Below are positions 52,644 through 61,687 of a stretch of 64,000 bases of DNA, in pieces. The DNA lies in assembly GCF_021261315.1 (NCBI RefSeq), contig NZ_JAJSAX010000007.1, forward strand, positions 99,510-163,509, in the 5' to 3' direction. Positions within the stretch are counted from its first letter, which is position 1. Each line of letters starts with the position of its first letter. A program made the position numbers and the translations under genes. Below the pieces are notes generated by a model, which was not told where the DNA came from, ran no database searches, and worked only from the letters and a program-made list of their open reading frames with translations. Source of the DNA: Epilithonimonas sp. JDS. GTDB lineage: Bacteria; Bacteroidota; Bacteroidia; Flavobacteriales; Weeksellaceae.

Positions 52644-54606
52644 ATGAAAACAAAAATTTTACATTTAATCTTAATTTGTATTGCACTGCCAATATTTGGA
52701 CAATACAAATTTCTTGATCTTCCAAAGCTGGATATCGAAGATCTAAAACTGTCTTCATATCCGAAAGATGCCACCGAACCTGCAGAAGTACTTTACAAAA
52801 CCTATCATTATTACATTACAGACGGAGAGTTGCATCTGGATGTCATCAGCCGTGTAAAAATCTATAAAAAAGATGATGCGAAAAAATTTCTGGAAGAGGA
52901 AATCTACACACAACTTGGGCAAGGTAGCGATAATGAAAAAATAACCTCACTTAAAGTCAATACCTATAATCTCGAAAACGGAAAAATAGCCGCAACATCT
53001 GTTGATAAAAATTCCAAATATAAATCAAAGGAAAATAAGAACTATTCGGTTACCAAGTTTGCTTTTGAAAACGTAAAAGATGGATCAATCGTCGAGTACA
53101 AATATTCGATTTTGTCTCCTTTTCTGTATGTGATTCCAAAAGTGATGATAGAGGATGAAGTACCGATCCGCTACTTCGAATATGTCTTTGATGCACCAAT
53201 ATATTTCGGGTACAATGTGAATTACAGAGGAGAATTGAAACCTTTCAAACAGGAAGTCGCCGAGAAGATTCTTTACGGATCCGATGCCAGAACTTATCGT
53301 TTTGCATACAAAGATATTGCACCGTACAAAGATGAAAAGTATGTCAACAATATGGAAAACTACAGAACATCTGTCCGTTTCGAGCTGAATTCGACTAATT
53401 TTCCAATCTCTGGTGGCAATGCTTATGAAGGTCTTTCCGGTGGATTCAAATCATACGGTGTAAGCTGGCAGGATATTAGAAAACAACTTTATGATCGCGA
53501 GGATTTTGGCGACGAACTGAAGAGAAACAATTTGGTTAAAGAAATGCTTCCTGCAGATATCAAGGCAATTAAAAATGATGCAGAACGGGCTTTTGCCGTG
53601 CTGAAGTTTGCCCAAAGCAAATTCACGTGGGATGGAGAATATTCTGTTGTTACAGACAAAGGTCTCAAGACTCTTATCAATACAAAATCAGGAAATTCTG
53701 CTGAGATCAATCTTTTATTGATTTTGCTAATGAGAAGTGCAGATCTAAAAGCAGAACCAGTGGTACTGTCAACAATCGGAAGAGGAATTCTTACCGGCTA
53801 TTCCCCAAGTATCGGGATGTTGAACTATGTGTTGGCAGCAGTGGATTTTGATGGAAAACCAGTGCTTTACGATGCCACTTCCAAGATGACAACTCCAAAT
53901 ATCATTCGTCCCGCTGCGCTCAATTATTTTGGCTATGTCATGAAAAACAGATGCCAAACAGATTAATATTCTTTGTCCTCAGAAAAGTGTAACCTACCTT
54001 ACGGTGGATGCAAAACTGAATCCGGATGGGACTTTCGGTGGTCGTTTTTCGGATAGAGACACAATGCTTTATGCAATGATGAACAACGAAAGCCACGACA
54101 AAGACAAAACCGAATTTCAAAATACAAATTACAAAGAGCGCTACAAATTCCCGTACACCAACATAAAATCCGGCGTGACGGAGAAGGGTGATTTCGAAAC
54201 CAGTTTCGACTTTGATTCTGATAGTTTTGTGGACGGAATTGGCAATAAATTGGTTTTCAATCCACTTTTATTTTTATTCAACAAATCCCACGAGTTCGAT
54301 CAGACAGAAGCCAGACGTTCACCTATCGAACTTTACACAGGTTATGACAAAATCAAAAAAGTAACGATTACATTGCCAGATGGTTATGCTTTCGAAAATG
54401 TTCCGAAATCCAAAAAATTCAGGACCGAAGACAACGCAATCCAGTACGTTTACAAAGTGACTCAGGAAGGAAATAAGTTAACTCTGGAAACAACGACAAC
54501 AGTTGAAGACCCGGTTTATCCGAAAGAATATTATCCGGCTTTCAAGCAGATTTTTGATAATATCACCAAATTGGAAGGTCAGGTTGTAACGGCTGTTAAG
54601 AAATAG
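52644..54606 (+). pseudogene. DUF3857/transglutaminase-fold protein, frameshifted at an A-run
   Basis: Reading frame one runs from 52644 to a TAA at 53964-53966 (440 residues); homologous sequence continues in the next frame to 54606. Removing one A from the five-A run at 53943-53947 joins them as VMKTDAKQINILCPQKS, giving about 653 residues. The first part has a signal peptide, a DUF3857-like domain and a transglutaminase-fold domain whose Cys is Ser352 (SGNSAEIN) and His is Tyr395 (LNYVLAA), with Asp410 retained; the 43-residue spacing equals that of the upstream paralogue (Cys322-His365). The protein is therefore probably inactive as a cysteine enzyme even if intact. The shift may be a sequencing error, a real mutation, or phase variation at the homopolymer. 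Confidence 0.8.
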
Positions 54607-54612
54607 AAAAGC

Positions 54613-54641
54613 AAATCCCGGGATCATTTCTCGGGATTTTT
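54613..54641 (+). terminator. Terminator after the frameshifted DUF3857 gene
   Basis: AAATCCCGGGA and TCTCGGGATTT form a stem around a TCATT loop, followed by a T-run. Confidence 0.82.
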
Positions 54642-54647
54642 TATTTA

Positions 54648-54745
54648 AAGTCGCAGAGCGACGACTGTTATTAGCACAAGCTCCGGAGGAGCGATATGTT
54701 TGTAGAAAATCAGCAACCAAGCAACAAAAAGCTCCAGAGGAGTGA
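54648..54745. repeat. Three-unit palindromic intergenic repeat
   Basis: Three short hairpin-forming units occur: GTCGCAGAGCGAC (54650-54662), GCTCCGGAGGAGC (54680-54692) and GCTCCAGAGGAGT (54731-54743), each preceded by A residues (AAA or AA) and the last two followed by a GATAT/GATCC-type stretch. The middle unit continues with ATATGTTTGTAGAAAA, which resembles dispersed intergenic repeats that I recall from Bacteroidota genomes. The element lies between the convergent DUF3857 and helicase genes. Genome-wide copy number is not visible here. Confidence 0.6.
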
Positions 54746-54756
54746 TCCTTTCTTCA

Positions 54757-57700
54757 TCAAATATAAATCACATCCGTTTTCAAAACCTTTTCCCCAAATT
54801 GCTCCAATTTTTCCTGATAAAGCGCGACCTGTTTCTGGTCTTTTTCCTTCTCGCTTCCGGTTTTGAAATCCACGATGATGAAGCCATCTTTTGTTTTGAT
54901 TAATCTATCCGGACGATACGTTTTCGAAGTTCCATCTTCCACAGAAAGCATATCTCTTTCATTGATGATGGTCAGATTTTCTTCGAAATAGGAAGCGTAA
55001 TTATTATCATTAATGATATTCTCGATGCGTTCCAAAATCGAAGTTTTCTCATCGTTCGTGATGGTGCCTTCCAAAACATAAGAATTCAGAACTTTCAAAA
55101 CATCTTTTTTTGTTTTGATTTTTGATAGGATTTCGTGGGTGAAAATTCCCATTCGCACGTGTTCCACTCGGTTTTGATAACTTTTGGATGAGGTCGCAAT
55201 TTCGATATTCGAAGCTTTCTCCGTCTTTTGAGAAATAGAATTGATATTTTCGGATTGATACTCTTTTTTCTCCTTGCGTTTTTGTTTTTTTAATGATTCC
55301 GATGAGACTCCATAAACATCAAATGAATCTAATAATTCGCCATTTTCAACAGGCTGAAATTGACTTGCAAAATCAAACAATTCCAAATGATTTGCAGATT
55401 TATTCGGCTTTTCCAGATAGAAGAAAAGTTGTTCCACAGGTCGCGTCGTCGCCACATATTGAATGCAAAAACGGTCGATTTTATTACGGTAAGAATTTAT
55501 CAAATTAAAACCAGCCAATTCCTCATCATACCTTTCCAGTTCAGGAGAAAATTGATTTAGAATCACGGTTTTCAGTTCATCTTCGCTTCCCAAATCAAAC
55601 CATTCCGAGAATTTGCCGTCGTTATTTTTATTTTCCATTGGAATGAAAACGATGGGAAATTCCAGACCTTTCGCCTTGTGAATCGTCATAATCTGAATCG
55701 CATCCACATTTTCACTCGCCTGAATACTTATTTTCGAAGCTTCATCATCCCAATATTTCAGGAATTCTTTCAGCGTTGCGCCCGTATTTTGCGTGTAATT
55801 GTGAAGCATTTCAAGGAAATTCAAAAGGAAGTCCGTTTCTTTATTTTCAACCGAAAATTCGTGAACGTAATATTCAATGAAATTGTAAAGATTCAATTGC
55901 GGAATGTCTTTCTGAATGAGCGTTACATTATATTTTTCATTAATGAAATCTTCGATGTCTTTCTTATTATCAAACTTCAATATTTCTTTAATTTCCGAAG
56001 TGAAATCCGTCATTGTAATTCTTCCCGAAACATTCAAGAAGTACATCATTTTAACCAAGAATTGACGGTTTTTCGGAACCAGATTCCATTTCAAAAATTC
56101 AATCAAAGCTTTGATGGTAAAGGCTAAATCTAAGGTCAAGCCTTTCTCGGAAATCGTTTTGATGTAAGTTTCTTTTCCTTTGTAATTGACTTTCAAATTT
56201 CCCAACAACTGAGAATAGTTGAAAATATCAGAATTGCCTCTACAAAGAATCGTGATGTCTGAAAAATCAAAACCATTGTCCAAACTTTCCTGAATGTCAT
56301 TCTGCATTTTCGCCACCGTTTCATCATAAAAAACGTTCTTGGTCGAGTTTTCCAAAAGATGGATTTTCACGCGACCTTCCAATTTTGATTTTGATTCCTG
56401 CAAAGCATTTTCGCCGAAGATTTTTTGATGTTCATCATTCAAATCACCGGACATAAAATCGTACAATTTGTTATTAAAATCGACAATATTCTTCGCGCTT
56501 CGCCAGTTGAAACCAAGATTTTCCGCCGTTGCAAATTTTGGTGTGATTTCTTTTTTATTAATGATGTTCAGCATCAATTCACTTTCGCCACCACGGAATC
56601 TGTAGATGCTTTGTTTCGGGTCGCCAACGATGGTGAAACTCGTGTCGTCCGACGTGATGCTATTGTCCCGAAGTGGAAGGAAATTCTGCCATTGCATCGT
56701 AGAAGTGTCCTGAAATTCATCAAAGAAATAATGCTGAAACTGAGTCCCAACTTTCTCATAAATAAATGCTGAAGGCTCATTCCGAAGATTTTCATTAATC
56801 AGAATATTGAATTTCGAAAGTAAAACCAAATCATTTTCTTCCTCAATTTCCAACAGTTTTTTCTGAATATCTGCGTTTACTTTCAGCGGAAGAATGGCTT
56901 GCAGAACTTTCTCTTTTTTATGAGAATTAATGTAAAGGTCAATGATTTCTCTTCGCCAGGAAATCAGTTGCGGTAAAATATCTTCAATGTTGCCTTGCTT
57001 GTGTTTTCCTTTTGTGGAAGCACCTTTTAAGAAAGTTTCAATCTTTGAATCTTCGGAAGTTGTTGGGAACGGAAATTTTTTATCCTTAATTTTATGAAAC
57101 TCAAGGATATTGACAAAAAATCCACCGATTCCACTTTTTCCACTCGCAAAATCCTCAATCTCAATATCTTTGCTTTTGATTAATTCCAAAGCTCGTTTTG
57201 CAATTTCGAGCGATTCAGATTTAAGATTTTTAATGGTTTCTCTAAGTTCGTTTTTCTTGTTTTCATAAGCTTCCCATTCGAAATCTTTGTTGTCCTGCAA
57301 AGGTTTGTAATGCACATCGCTCACAAATTTCTTCGCCGAATTGTAAAGCGTTTGGTTGAGGTTGACACGCTCGTTATTATCCAAATTATAATTGACATAA
57401 TCCATAAAAGCGTCGGAAACGGTGTCGTCTTCGCCGATTTCGTCCAGCATTTTGTCAACCGCCTCAATCAAATAAGGTTCAGGCTGGATTTCCAGATTGA
57501 AGTTCTGAGCCAATCCCAATTCGTAGGAAAAACTCTTTACCAATCGGGAATTGAACTTGTCAATCGTTCCAATGTTCAAAGTCGAGTAGTGGTGCAAAAT
57601 ATAATCAAGCACTTTCTGTGAACGATGATGCAAATCATCCAGCGTAATCCTATGACCTTGATTCGCCAATGCTTCCTGAACATTCTTCAAATCCTGATTT

Positions 57701-57915
57701 TCTTTGTAATTATCTTTTACAAATTCACCAAGATAGAAGAGGATTCTTTCCTTCATTTCTTTGGCCGCTTTGTTGGTGAAAGTCAATGCCAAAATCGTTC
57801 GGATAGCATCGGATTGATTGGGAAATCGAAGGCAAATCATCAATAAACTCTGAACCAGACGGTAAGTTTTGCCAGAGCCGGCAGAGGCGTTGATGACGGT
57901 GTATGAGTTTTGCAT
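54757..57915 (-). CDS. UvrD/RecB-type helicase-nuclease (AddA/RecB-like)
   Basis: The 1052-residue protein has helicase motif I NASAGSGKTYRL (9-20), motif Ia LTFTNKAAKEMKERI, motif II FDEFQDTSTMQW, motif III VGDPKQSIYRFRGGE, motif IV FNWRS, motif V IMTIHKAKGLEFPIVFIP and motif VI VATTRPVEQLF. The C-terminus has a RecB-family PD-(D/E)xK nuclease signature, FIIVDFKTGSEKEKDQKQ with the QxxxY box in VALYQEKL. It should unwind and digest double-strand ends for recombination repair. AddAB acts as a heterodimer, but no AddB-like gene is adjacent, so the partner must be elsewhere or this acts alone. rnhB lies 49 nt away on the same strand, upstream in transcription. Confidence 0.92.
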   Translation of the reverse strand: MQNSYTVINASAGSGKTYRLVQSLLMICLRFPNQSDAIRTILALTFTNKAAKEMKERILFYLGEFVKDNYKENQDLKNVQEALANQGHRITLDDLHHRSQKVLDYILHHYSTLNIGTIDKFNSRLVKSFSYELGLAQNFNLEIQPEPYLIEAVDKMLDEIGEDDTVSDAFMDYVNYNLDNNERVNLNQTLYNSAKKFVSDVHYKPLQDNKDFEWEAYENKKNELRETIKNLKSESLEIAKRALELIKSKDIEIEDFASGKSGIGGFFVNILEFHKIKDKKFPFPTTSEDSKIETFLKGASTKGKHKQGNIEDILPQLISWRREIIDLYINSHKKEKVLQAILPLKVNADIQKKLLEIEEENDLVLLSKFNILINENLRNEPSAFIYEKVGTQFQHYFFDEFQDTSTMQWQNFLPLRDNSITSDDTSFTIVGDPKQSIYRFRGGESELMLNIINKKEITPKFATAENLGFNWRSAKNIVDFNNKLYDFMSGDLNDEHQKIFGENALQESKSKLEGRVKIHLLENSTKNVFYDETVAKMQNDIQESLDNGFDFSDITILCRGNSDIFNYSQLLGNLKVNYKGKETYIKTISEKGLTLDLAFTIKALIEFLKWNLVPKNRQFLVKMMYFLNVSGRITMTDFTSEIKEILKFDNKKDIEDFINEKYNVTLIQKDIPQLNLYNFIEYYVHEFSVENKETDFLLNFLEMLHNYTQNTGATLKEFLKYWDDEASKISIQASENVDAIQIMTIHKAKGLEFPIVFIPMENKNNDGKFSEWFDLGSEDELKTVILNQFSPELERYDEELAGFNLINSYRNKIDRFCIQYVATTRPVEQLFFYLEKPNKSANHLELFDFASQFQPVENGELLDSFDVYGVSSESLKKQKRKEKKEYQSENINSISQKTEKASNIEIATSSKSYQNRVEHVRMGIFTHEILSKIKTKKDVLKVLNSYVLEGTITNDEKTSILERIENIINDNNYASYFEENLTIINERDMLSVEDGTSKTYRPDRLIKTKDGFIIVDFKTGSEKEKDQKQVALYQEKLEQFGEKVLKTDVIYI

Positions 57916-57964
57916 CCTTATATATAGGTTAAGGAAGCAATTTACAAAATAGTTTTAAAAAAGT

Positions 57965-58561
57965 TTAATCAATCTCGACATCGTAGTCCAATCGGAAAGA
58001 TTTTCTGTGATGAATCGTCGGGCCAAATTTTTTCAAACCTTTCTGATGCGTTTTTGTACAATAGCCAAAATTGGTATCCCAGCCGTAATGTGGGAACTCA
58101 TCGTGGAGTTTTATCATCAGATTGTCACGGTAATTTTTTGCGATGATAGAAGCGGCAGCGATTGACAGAAATTTACTATCTCCTTTGATGATGCAATGGT
58201 GCGGCGTGTAATTATAAGGATGAAAACGGTTGCCATCCACCAGAATCAATTCCGGTCTGCTTTTCAGTTGGTCTAGAGCCAGATGCATTGCGTGGATGCT
58301 TGCATTGAGAATATTATGTTGGTCAATAAATTCCGGAGAAAGTTCTGCGATTGCAAAATCTACTGCATTTTCTCTTATGTATAGGTCGAGATTCTGTCTT
58401 GTTTTAAAATTTAACGTTTTAGAATCATTAACTAAATTTTGCTTAAAATTTTTGTTAATAATAACTGCTGCAGCGACAACAGGACCTGAAAGACATCCTC
58501 TTCCAACTTCGTCACAGCCTGCTTCTAAAAGGGATTCTGAAAAGTTTTTTAATAAAGACAT
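57965..58561 (-). CDS. rnhB: Ribonuclease HII
   Basis: The 198-residue protein has the RNase HII signature EAGCDEVGRGCLSGPVVAAAV (catalytic Asp and Glu), ILVDGN near 105, and SIAAASIIAKNYRDN near 130-144. It removes RNA from RNA-DNA hybrids, including single misincorporated ribonucleotides. It lies just upstream of the helicase gene in transcription order. Confidence 0.96.
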   Translation of the reverse strand: MSLLKNFSESLLEAGCDEVGRGCLSGPVVAAAVIINKNFKQNLVNDSKTLNFKTRQNLDLYIRENAVDFAIAELSPEFIDQHNILNASIHAMHLALDQLKSRPELILVDGNRFHPYNYTPHHCIIKGDSKFLSIAAASIIAKNYRDNLMIKLHDEFPHYGWDTNFGYCTKTHQKGLKKFGPTIHHRKSFRLDYDVEID

Positions 58562-58577
58562 AATAAATATTACTTGT

Positions 58578-58585
58578 CAAAGTTA
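58578..58585 (-). promoter_or_regulatory. -7 element TAACTTTG upstream of rnhB
   Basis: On the minus strand TAACTTTG matches TAnnTTTG, 17 nt before the rnhB ATG. The nearest TTG (58613-58611) is 25 nt further, longer than usual. Confidence 0.4.
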
Positions 58586-58691
58586 TAGAAATAGTAAACT
58601 TTACATAATACAATTAACAAATTTTTAACAATTTGTGTTGTATATATTAATAAAGTTTTGCATTTTTGTTTATTGAAAAATTTGATTTGAT

Positions 58692-61670
58692 ATGAAAAAA
58701 TTAACAACAAGCGTTTTAGCAGTGGTTCTTTCGTCGTCTTTTGCAGTAGTTTCTGCACAAACGGTACAGGATACAGCTAAGACACAAGATATCGAAGGTG
58801 TTGTAGTGACGGCTTTGGGTATCAAGAGAGATAAAAAATCTCTAGGTTACGCGTCTCAAGAAATTAAGTCGGATGCGATAACCAAAGGAACCACTAACAC
58901 AGGAAACGTTGCTTCGCAATTATCCGGTAAAGTAGCAGGTTTACAGGTTAACACTAATAATAACTTTGGTGGTTCTTCCAATCTAGTTATCAGAGGTTAC
59001 AAATCTTTAAATGCTGGAGGTCCATTAATCGTAATCGATGGTTCGCCGGTAAGTAATACATCTTTGTCCGGACAGTATGATTACGGTAACTTCTTATCTG
59101 ATGTTAATCAAGAAGATATCGAATCTATCAACGTTCTGAAAGGTGCAGCTGCATCTGCTCTTTACGGAGAGAGAGGTTTGAATGGTGTAATCGTAATTAC
59201 AACTAAATCTGGTCGTGGTAAAGATGATAAAAGATGGGGTGTAACCATTAATTCAGGAATTACTGTTGGAACTATTGATAAAACTACCTTCCCAAAATAT
59301 CAGAGCCAATTTGGTGGTGGGTATGGTGATTATTTCAATTATGATGGTTATGCCAACTTTAGTGATGATGCATCTTTAGGACCTGCGTATGATGGCAGTT
59401 TACTTTACAATTGGGACAGTTTTGATCCAACTTCACCGAACTTTGGTAAGGCCACACCTTATGTTGCTGCTAAACACACACCTATTGATTTCTTTGAGAC
59501 AGCTACTTCTTATACAAATTCAATTTCATTACAGAAAGCTGGTCCTAAAGGAGATTTCTTGTTAAATTATACCAATCAAATAATGAGTGGTATTCTTCCA
59601 AACTCTGAGTTAAGAAAAAATACTATTTCTGCTAAATTCAATTATGATCTGACAGATAAGTTGAGAGCTTCTGTATACTCTACTTTAACTCTTCAGGATA
59701 CTAAGGGTAGAAATGAGACAGGATATTCTGATAACACAATGTCTGCATTCAGACAATGGTGGAACGTAAACACGGATATCTACGATCAAAGAGATGCTTA
59801 TTTTAGAACCAAAAAGAATATTACTTGGAACTGGCACGAGCCTACAGATATTACTCCTTATTACTGGGATAATCCTTATTTCCAAAGATACGAAAGCTAT
59901 CAGTCTGATAACAGAACGAGAAGTTTCAGTTATGCATCTTTAACGTATTCATTTACTAAAAAGATCAGCTTTACAGCAAAGTTATCTCATGATCTTATGG
60001 ATATGAAGATTGAAAACAGAGTTGCTGTAGGATCTGTACCAAGAGCTTTTGGTGCTGCTGGAAATAACGTTGGATCAGGATACTCAAGACAAGATATTAA
60101 CAGAACTGAAACTAACTTTGATGCTTACTTGAATTATGGTTTCAATATCACTGACGATTTAGATATCTCAGGTATCATTGGAGGGAATGTTAGAAGAAAT
60201 ACAAATGAGAATGTTTACGCATCCACAGAAGGTGGACTTGTAGTTCCTAACTTGTATGCTTTATCCAACTCTCAAGGAGTAGTAAAACCAGCTGCAGAAA
60301 CACTACAAAGATATGTGACTGGTGGTGCTTATGCAACTGCGTCATTGGGATATAAAGATACATATTTCTTAGATGGAACTTACCGTGTCGACAAAGCTTC
60401 AACACTACCAAAAGATGATAGAACATTCGGTTATGGATCTGTATCCGGGTCAGTTGTTTTGTCAAATTTACTTAAGCAAGATTGGTTAAGTTTCTGGAAA
60501 ATTAGAGGTAATTACGCTGTTGTAGGAGGTGCTACTGATCCATACAATTTGGTAAACACATATACTTCTTTAGGAAATTACAATGATGTAGTAATGTATG
60601 ATACATCTAATATTTTGAAAAATCCTGATCTGAAACCAGAAAGATCAAAAGAATTTGAGGTTGGTACTGAATTGCAATTTTTCAAACGAAGATTGGGTAT
60701 TGACTTCGCTTATTACAGCAACAGAACAACAGACCAAATTATCAATCTGCCGATTTCAAATGCTACAGGTTACAACCAGTTAGTATTTAATGCGGGAAGA
60801 ATTGATAATAAAGGATTTGAAGTTGCTTTGAATGTGACTCCAATCAAAACAAAAGATTTCTCTTGGGATCTTAATGCAAACTGGGCAAAAAATGAAAATA
60901 CAGTTGTTGATTTGAATGGTGTTGATAACTATCAGTTGGCAGCTTATCAGGGAAGTGTTACGCTTAATGCAAGTGTAGGTCAAGCTTTCGGTACTTTGGT
61001 TGGAACTGATTATGTATATCACGAAAACGGACAAAGAGTTGTAAATGCAAACGGAACTTGGGCTAAAACTGCTCCAAAAGTGATAGGTAACATCACACCA
61101 GATTGGACTGGAGGTGTTAGAAATACTTTAACTTATAAGGGTGTTTCACTTAGTTTCTTAGTTGACGTACAACAAGGCGGAGATACATTCTCTACCGATT
61201 TATGGTACGGATATGCAGGTGGATTGTATGCAGATACGGTTTCACCAGAATGGAGAAATCCTACTGGAGTAGTATTGCAAGGTGTCTATGCAAATGGGAA
61301 TCCAAATACAACTCAAGTTGGTGGTATCAGAGCAAATGGAACTGCAGTATTAAATGCAGAGAACTATTATAGTTATCAGCCAGAAGGTTACACAAATGCA
61401 CCTAATAGCAGATATGTTTATGATGCATCTTATGTAAAATTAAGAGAAGCTAGTATTTCTTATTCATTACCGAAAAACTTCTTGTCAAACACTTTCTTGG
61501 AGGATGTAACACTTTCTGTAGTTGGAAGAAACTTATGGATTATTCACAAAAATACCCCATATGTTGATCCAGAAGCTGGAGTTGGAGGTGGTATCAGATC
61601 AAGAGGTAACTCTATTGGTATTTTGCCGACAACCAGAGACTTTGGGTTTAATGTAAATATTAAATTTTAA
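58692..61670 (+). CDS. SusC/RagA-type TonB-dependent outer-membrane transporter
   Basis: The 992-residue protein has a signal peptide (1-23, ending VSAQ). TonB-box-like EGVVVTALGI (about 35-44) is followed by the plug domain (about 50-175) with GVVVTA, SGKVAGLQV, IRGYKSLNAGGPLIVIDG and SALYGERGLNGVIVITTKSG. The remainder is the 22-strand barrel and ends in NVNIKF with a terminal Phe. It lacks the N-terminal CarboxypepD_reg extension found in many SusC proteins. It imports a large ligand together with the SusD-like lipoprotein encoded 17 nt downstream. No glycoside hydrolase or sigma/anti-sigma pair is nearby, so the ligand is unknown and could be a glycan or peptide. Confidence 0.93.
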   Translation: MKKLTTSVLAVVLSSSFAVVSAQTVQDTAKTQDIEGVVVTALGIKRDKKSLGYASQEIKSDAITKGTTNTGNVASQLSGKVAGLQVNTNNNFGGSSNLVIRGYKSLNAGGPLIVIDGSPVSNTSLSGQYDYGNFLSDVNQEDIESINVLKGAAASALYGERGLNGVIVITTKSGRGKDDKRWGVTINSGITVGTIDKTTFPKYQSQFGGGYGDYFNYDGYANFSDDASLGPAYDGSLLYNWDSFDPTSPNFGKATPYVAAKHTPIDFFETATSYTNSISLQKAGPKGDFLLNYTNQIMSGILPNSELRKNTISAKFNYDLTDKLRASVYSTLTLQDTKGRNETGYSDNTMSAFRQWWNVNTDIYDQRDAYFRTKKNITWNWHEPTDITPYYWDNPYFQRYESYQSDNRTRSFSYASLTYSFTKKISFTAKLSHDLMDMKIENRVAVGSVPRAFGAAGNNVGSGYSRQDINRTETNFDAYLNYGFNITDDLDISGIIGGNVRRNTNENVYASTEGGLVVPNLYALSNSQGVVKPAAETLQRYVTGGAYATASLGYKDTYFLDGTYRVDKASTLPKDDRTFGYGSVSGSVVLSNLLKQDWLSFWKIRGNYAVVGGATDPYNLVNTYTSLGNYNDVVMYDTSNILKNPDLKPERSKEFEVGTELQFFKRRLGIDFAYYSNRTTDQIINLPISNATGYNQLVFNAGRIDNKGFEVALNVTPIKTKDFSWDLNANWAKNENTVVDLNGVDNYQLAAYQGSVTLNASVGQAFGTLVGTDYVYHENGQRVVNANGTWAKTAPKVIGNITPDWTGGVRNTLTYKGVSLSFLVDVQQGGDTFSTDLWYGYAGGLYADTVSPEWRNPTGVVLQGVYANGNPNTTQVGGIRANGTAVLNAENYYSYQPEGYTNAPNSRYVYDASYVKLREASISYSLPKNFLSNTFLEDVTLSVVGRNLWIIHKNTPYVDPEAGVGGGIRSRGNSIGILPTTRDFGFNVNIKF

Positions 61671-61687
61671 CGCGTAAAAGTAAAACA

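Noticed and set aside
53935..53966. Programmed ribosomal frameshifting in the second DUF3857 gene
   Set aside because: Joining the frames needs a +1 shift at a short A-run with no stimulatory structure seen, and a frameshift has no evident benefit for this family; a one-base insertion is simpler.
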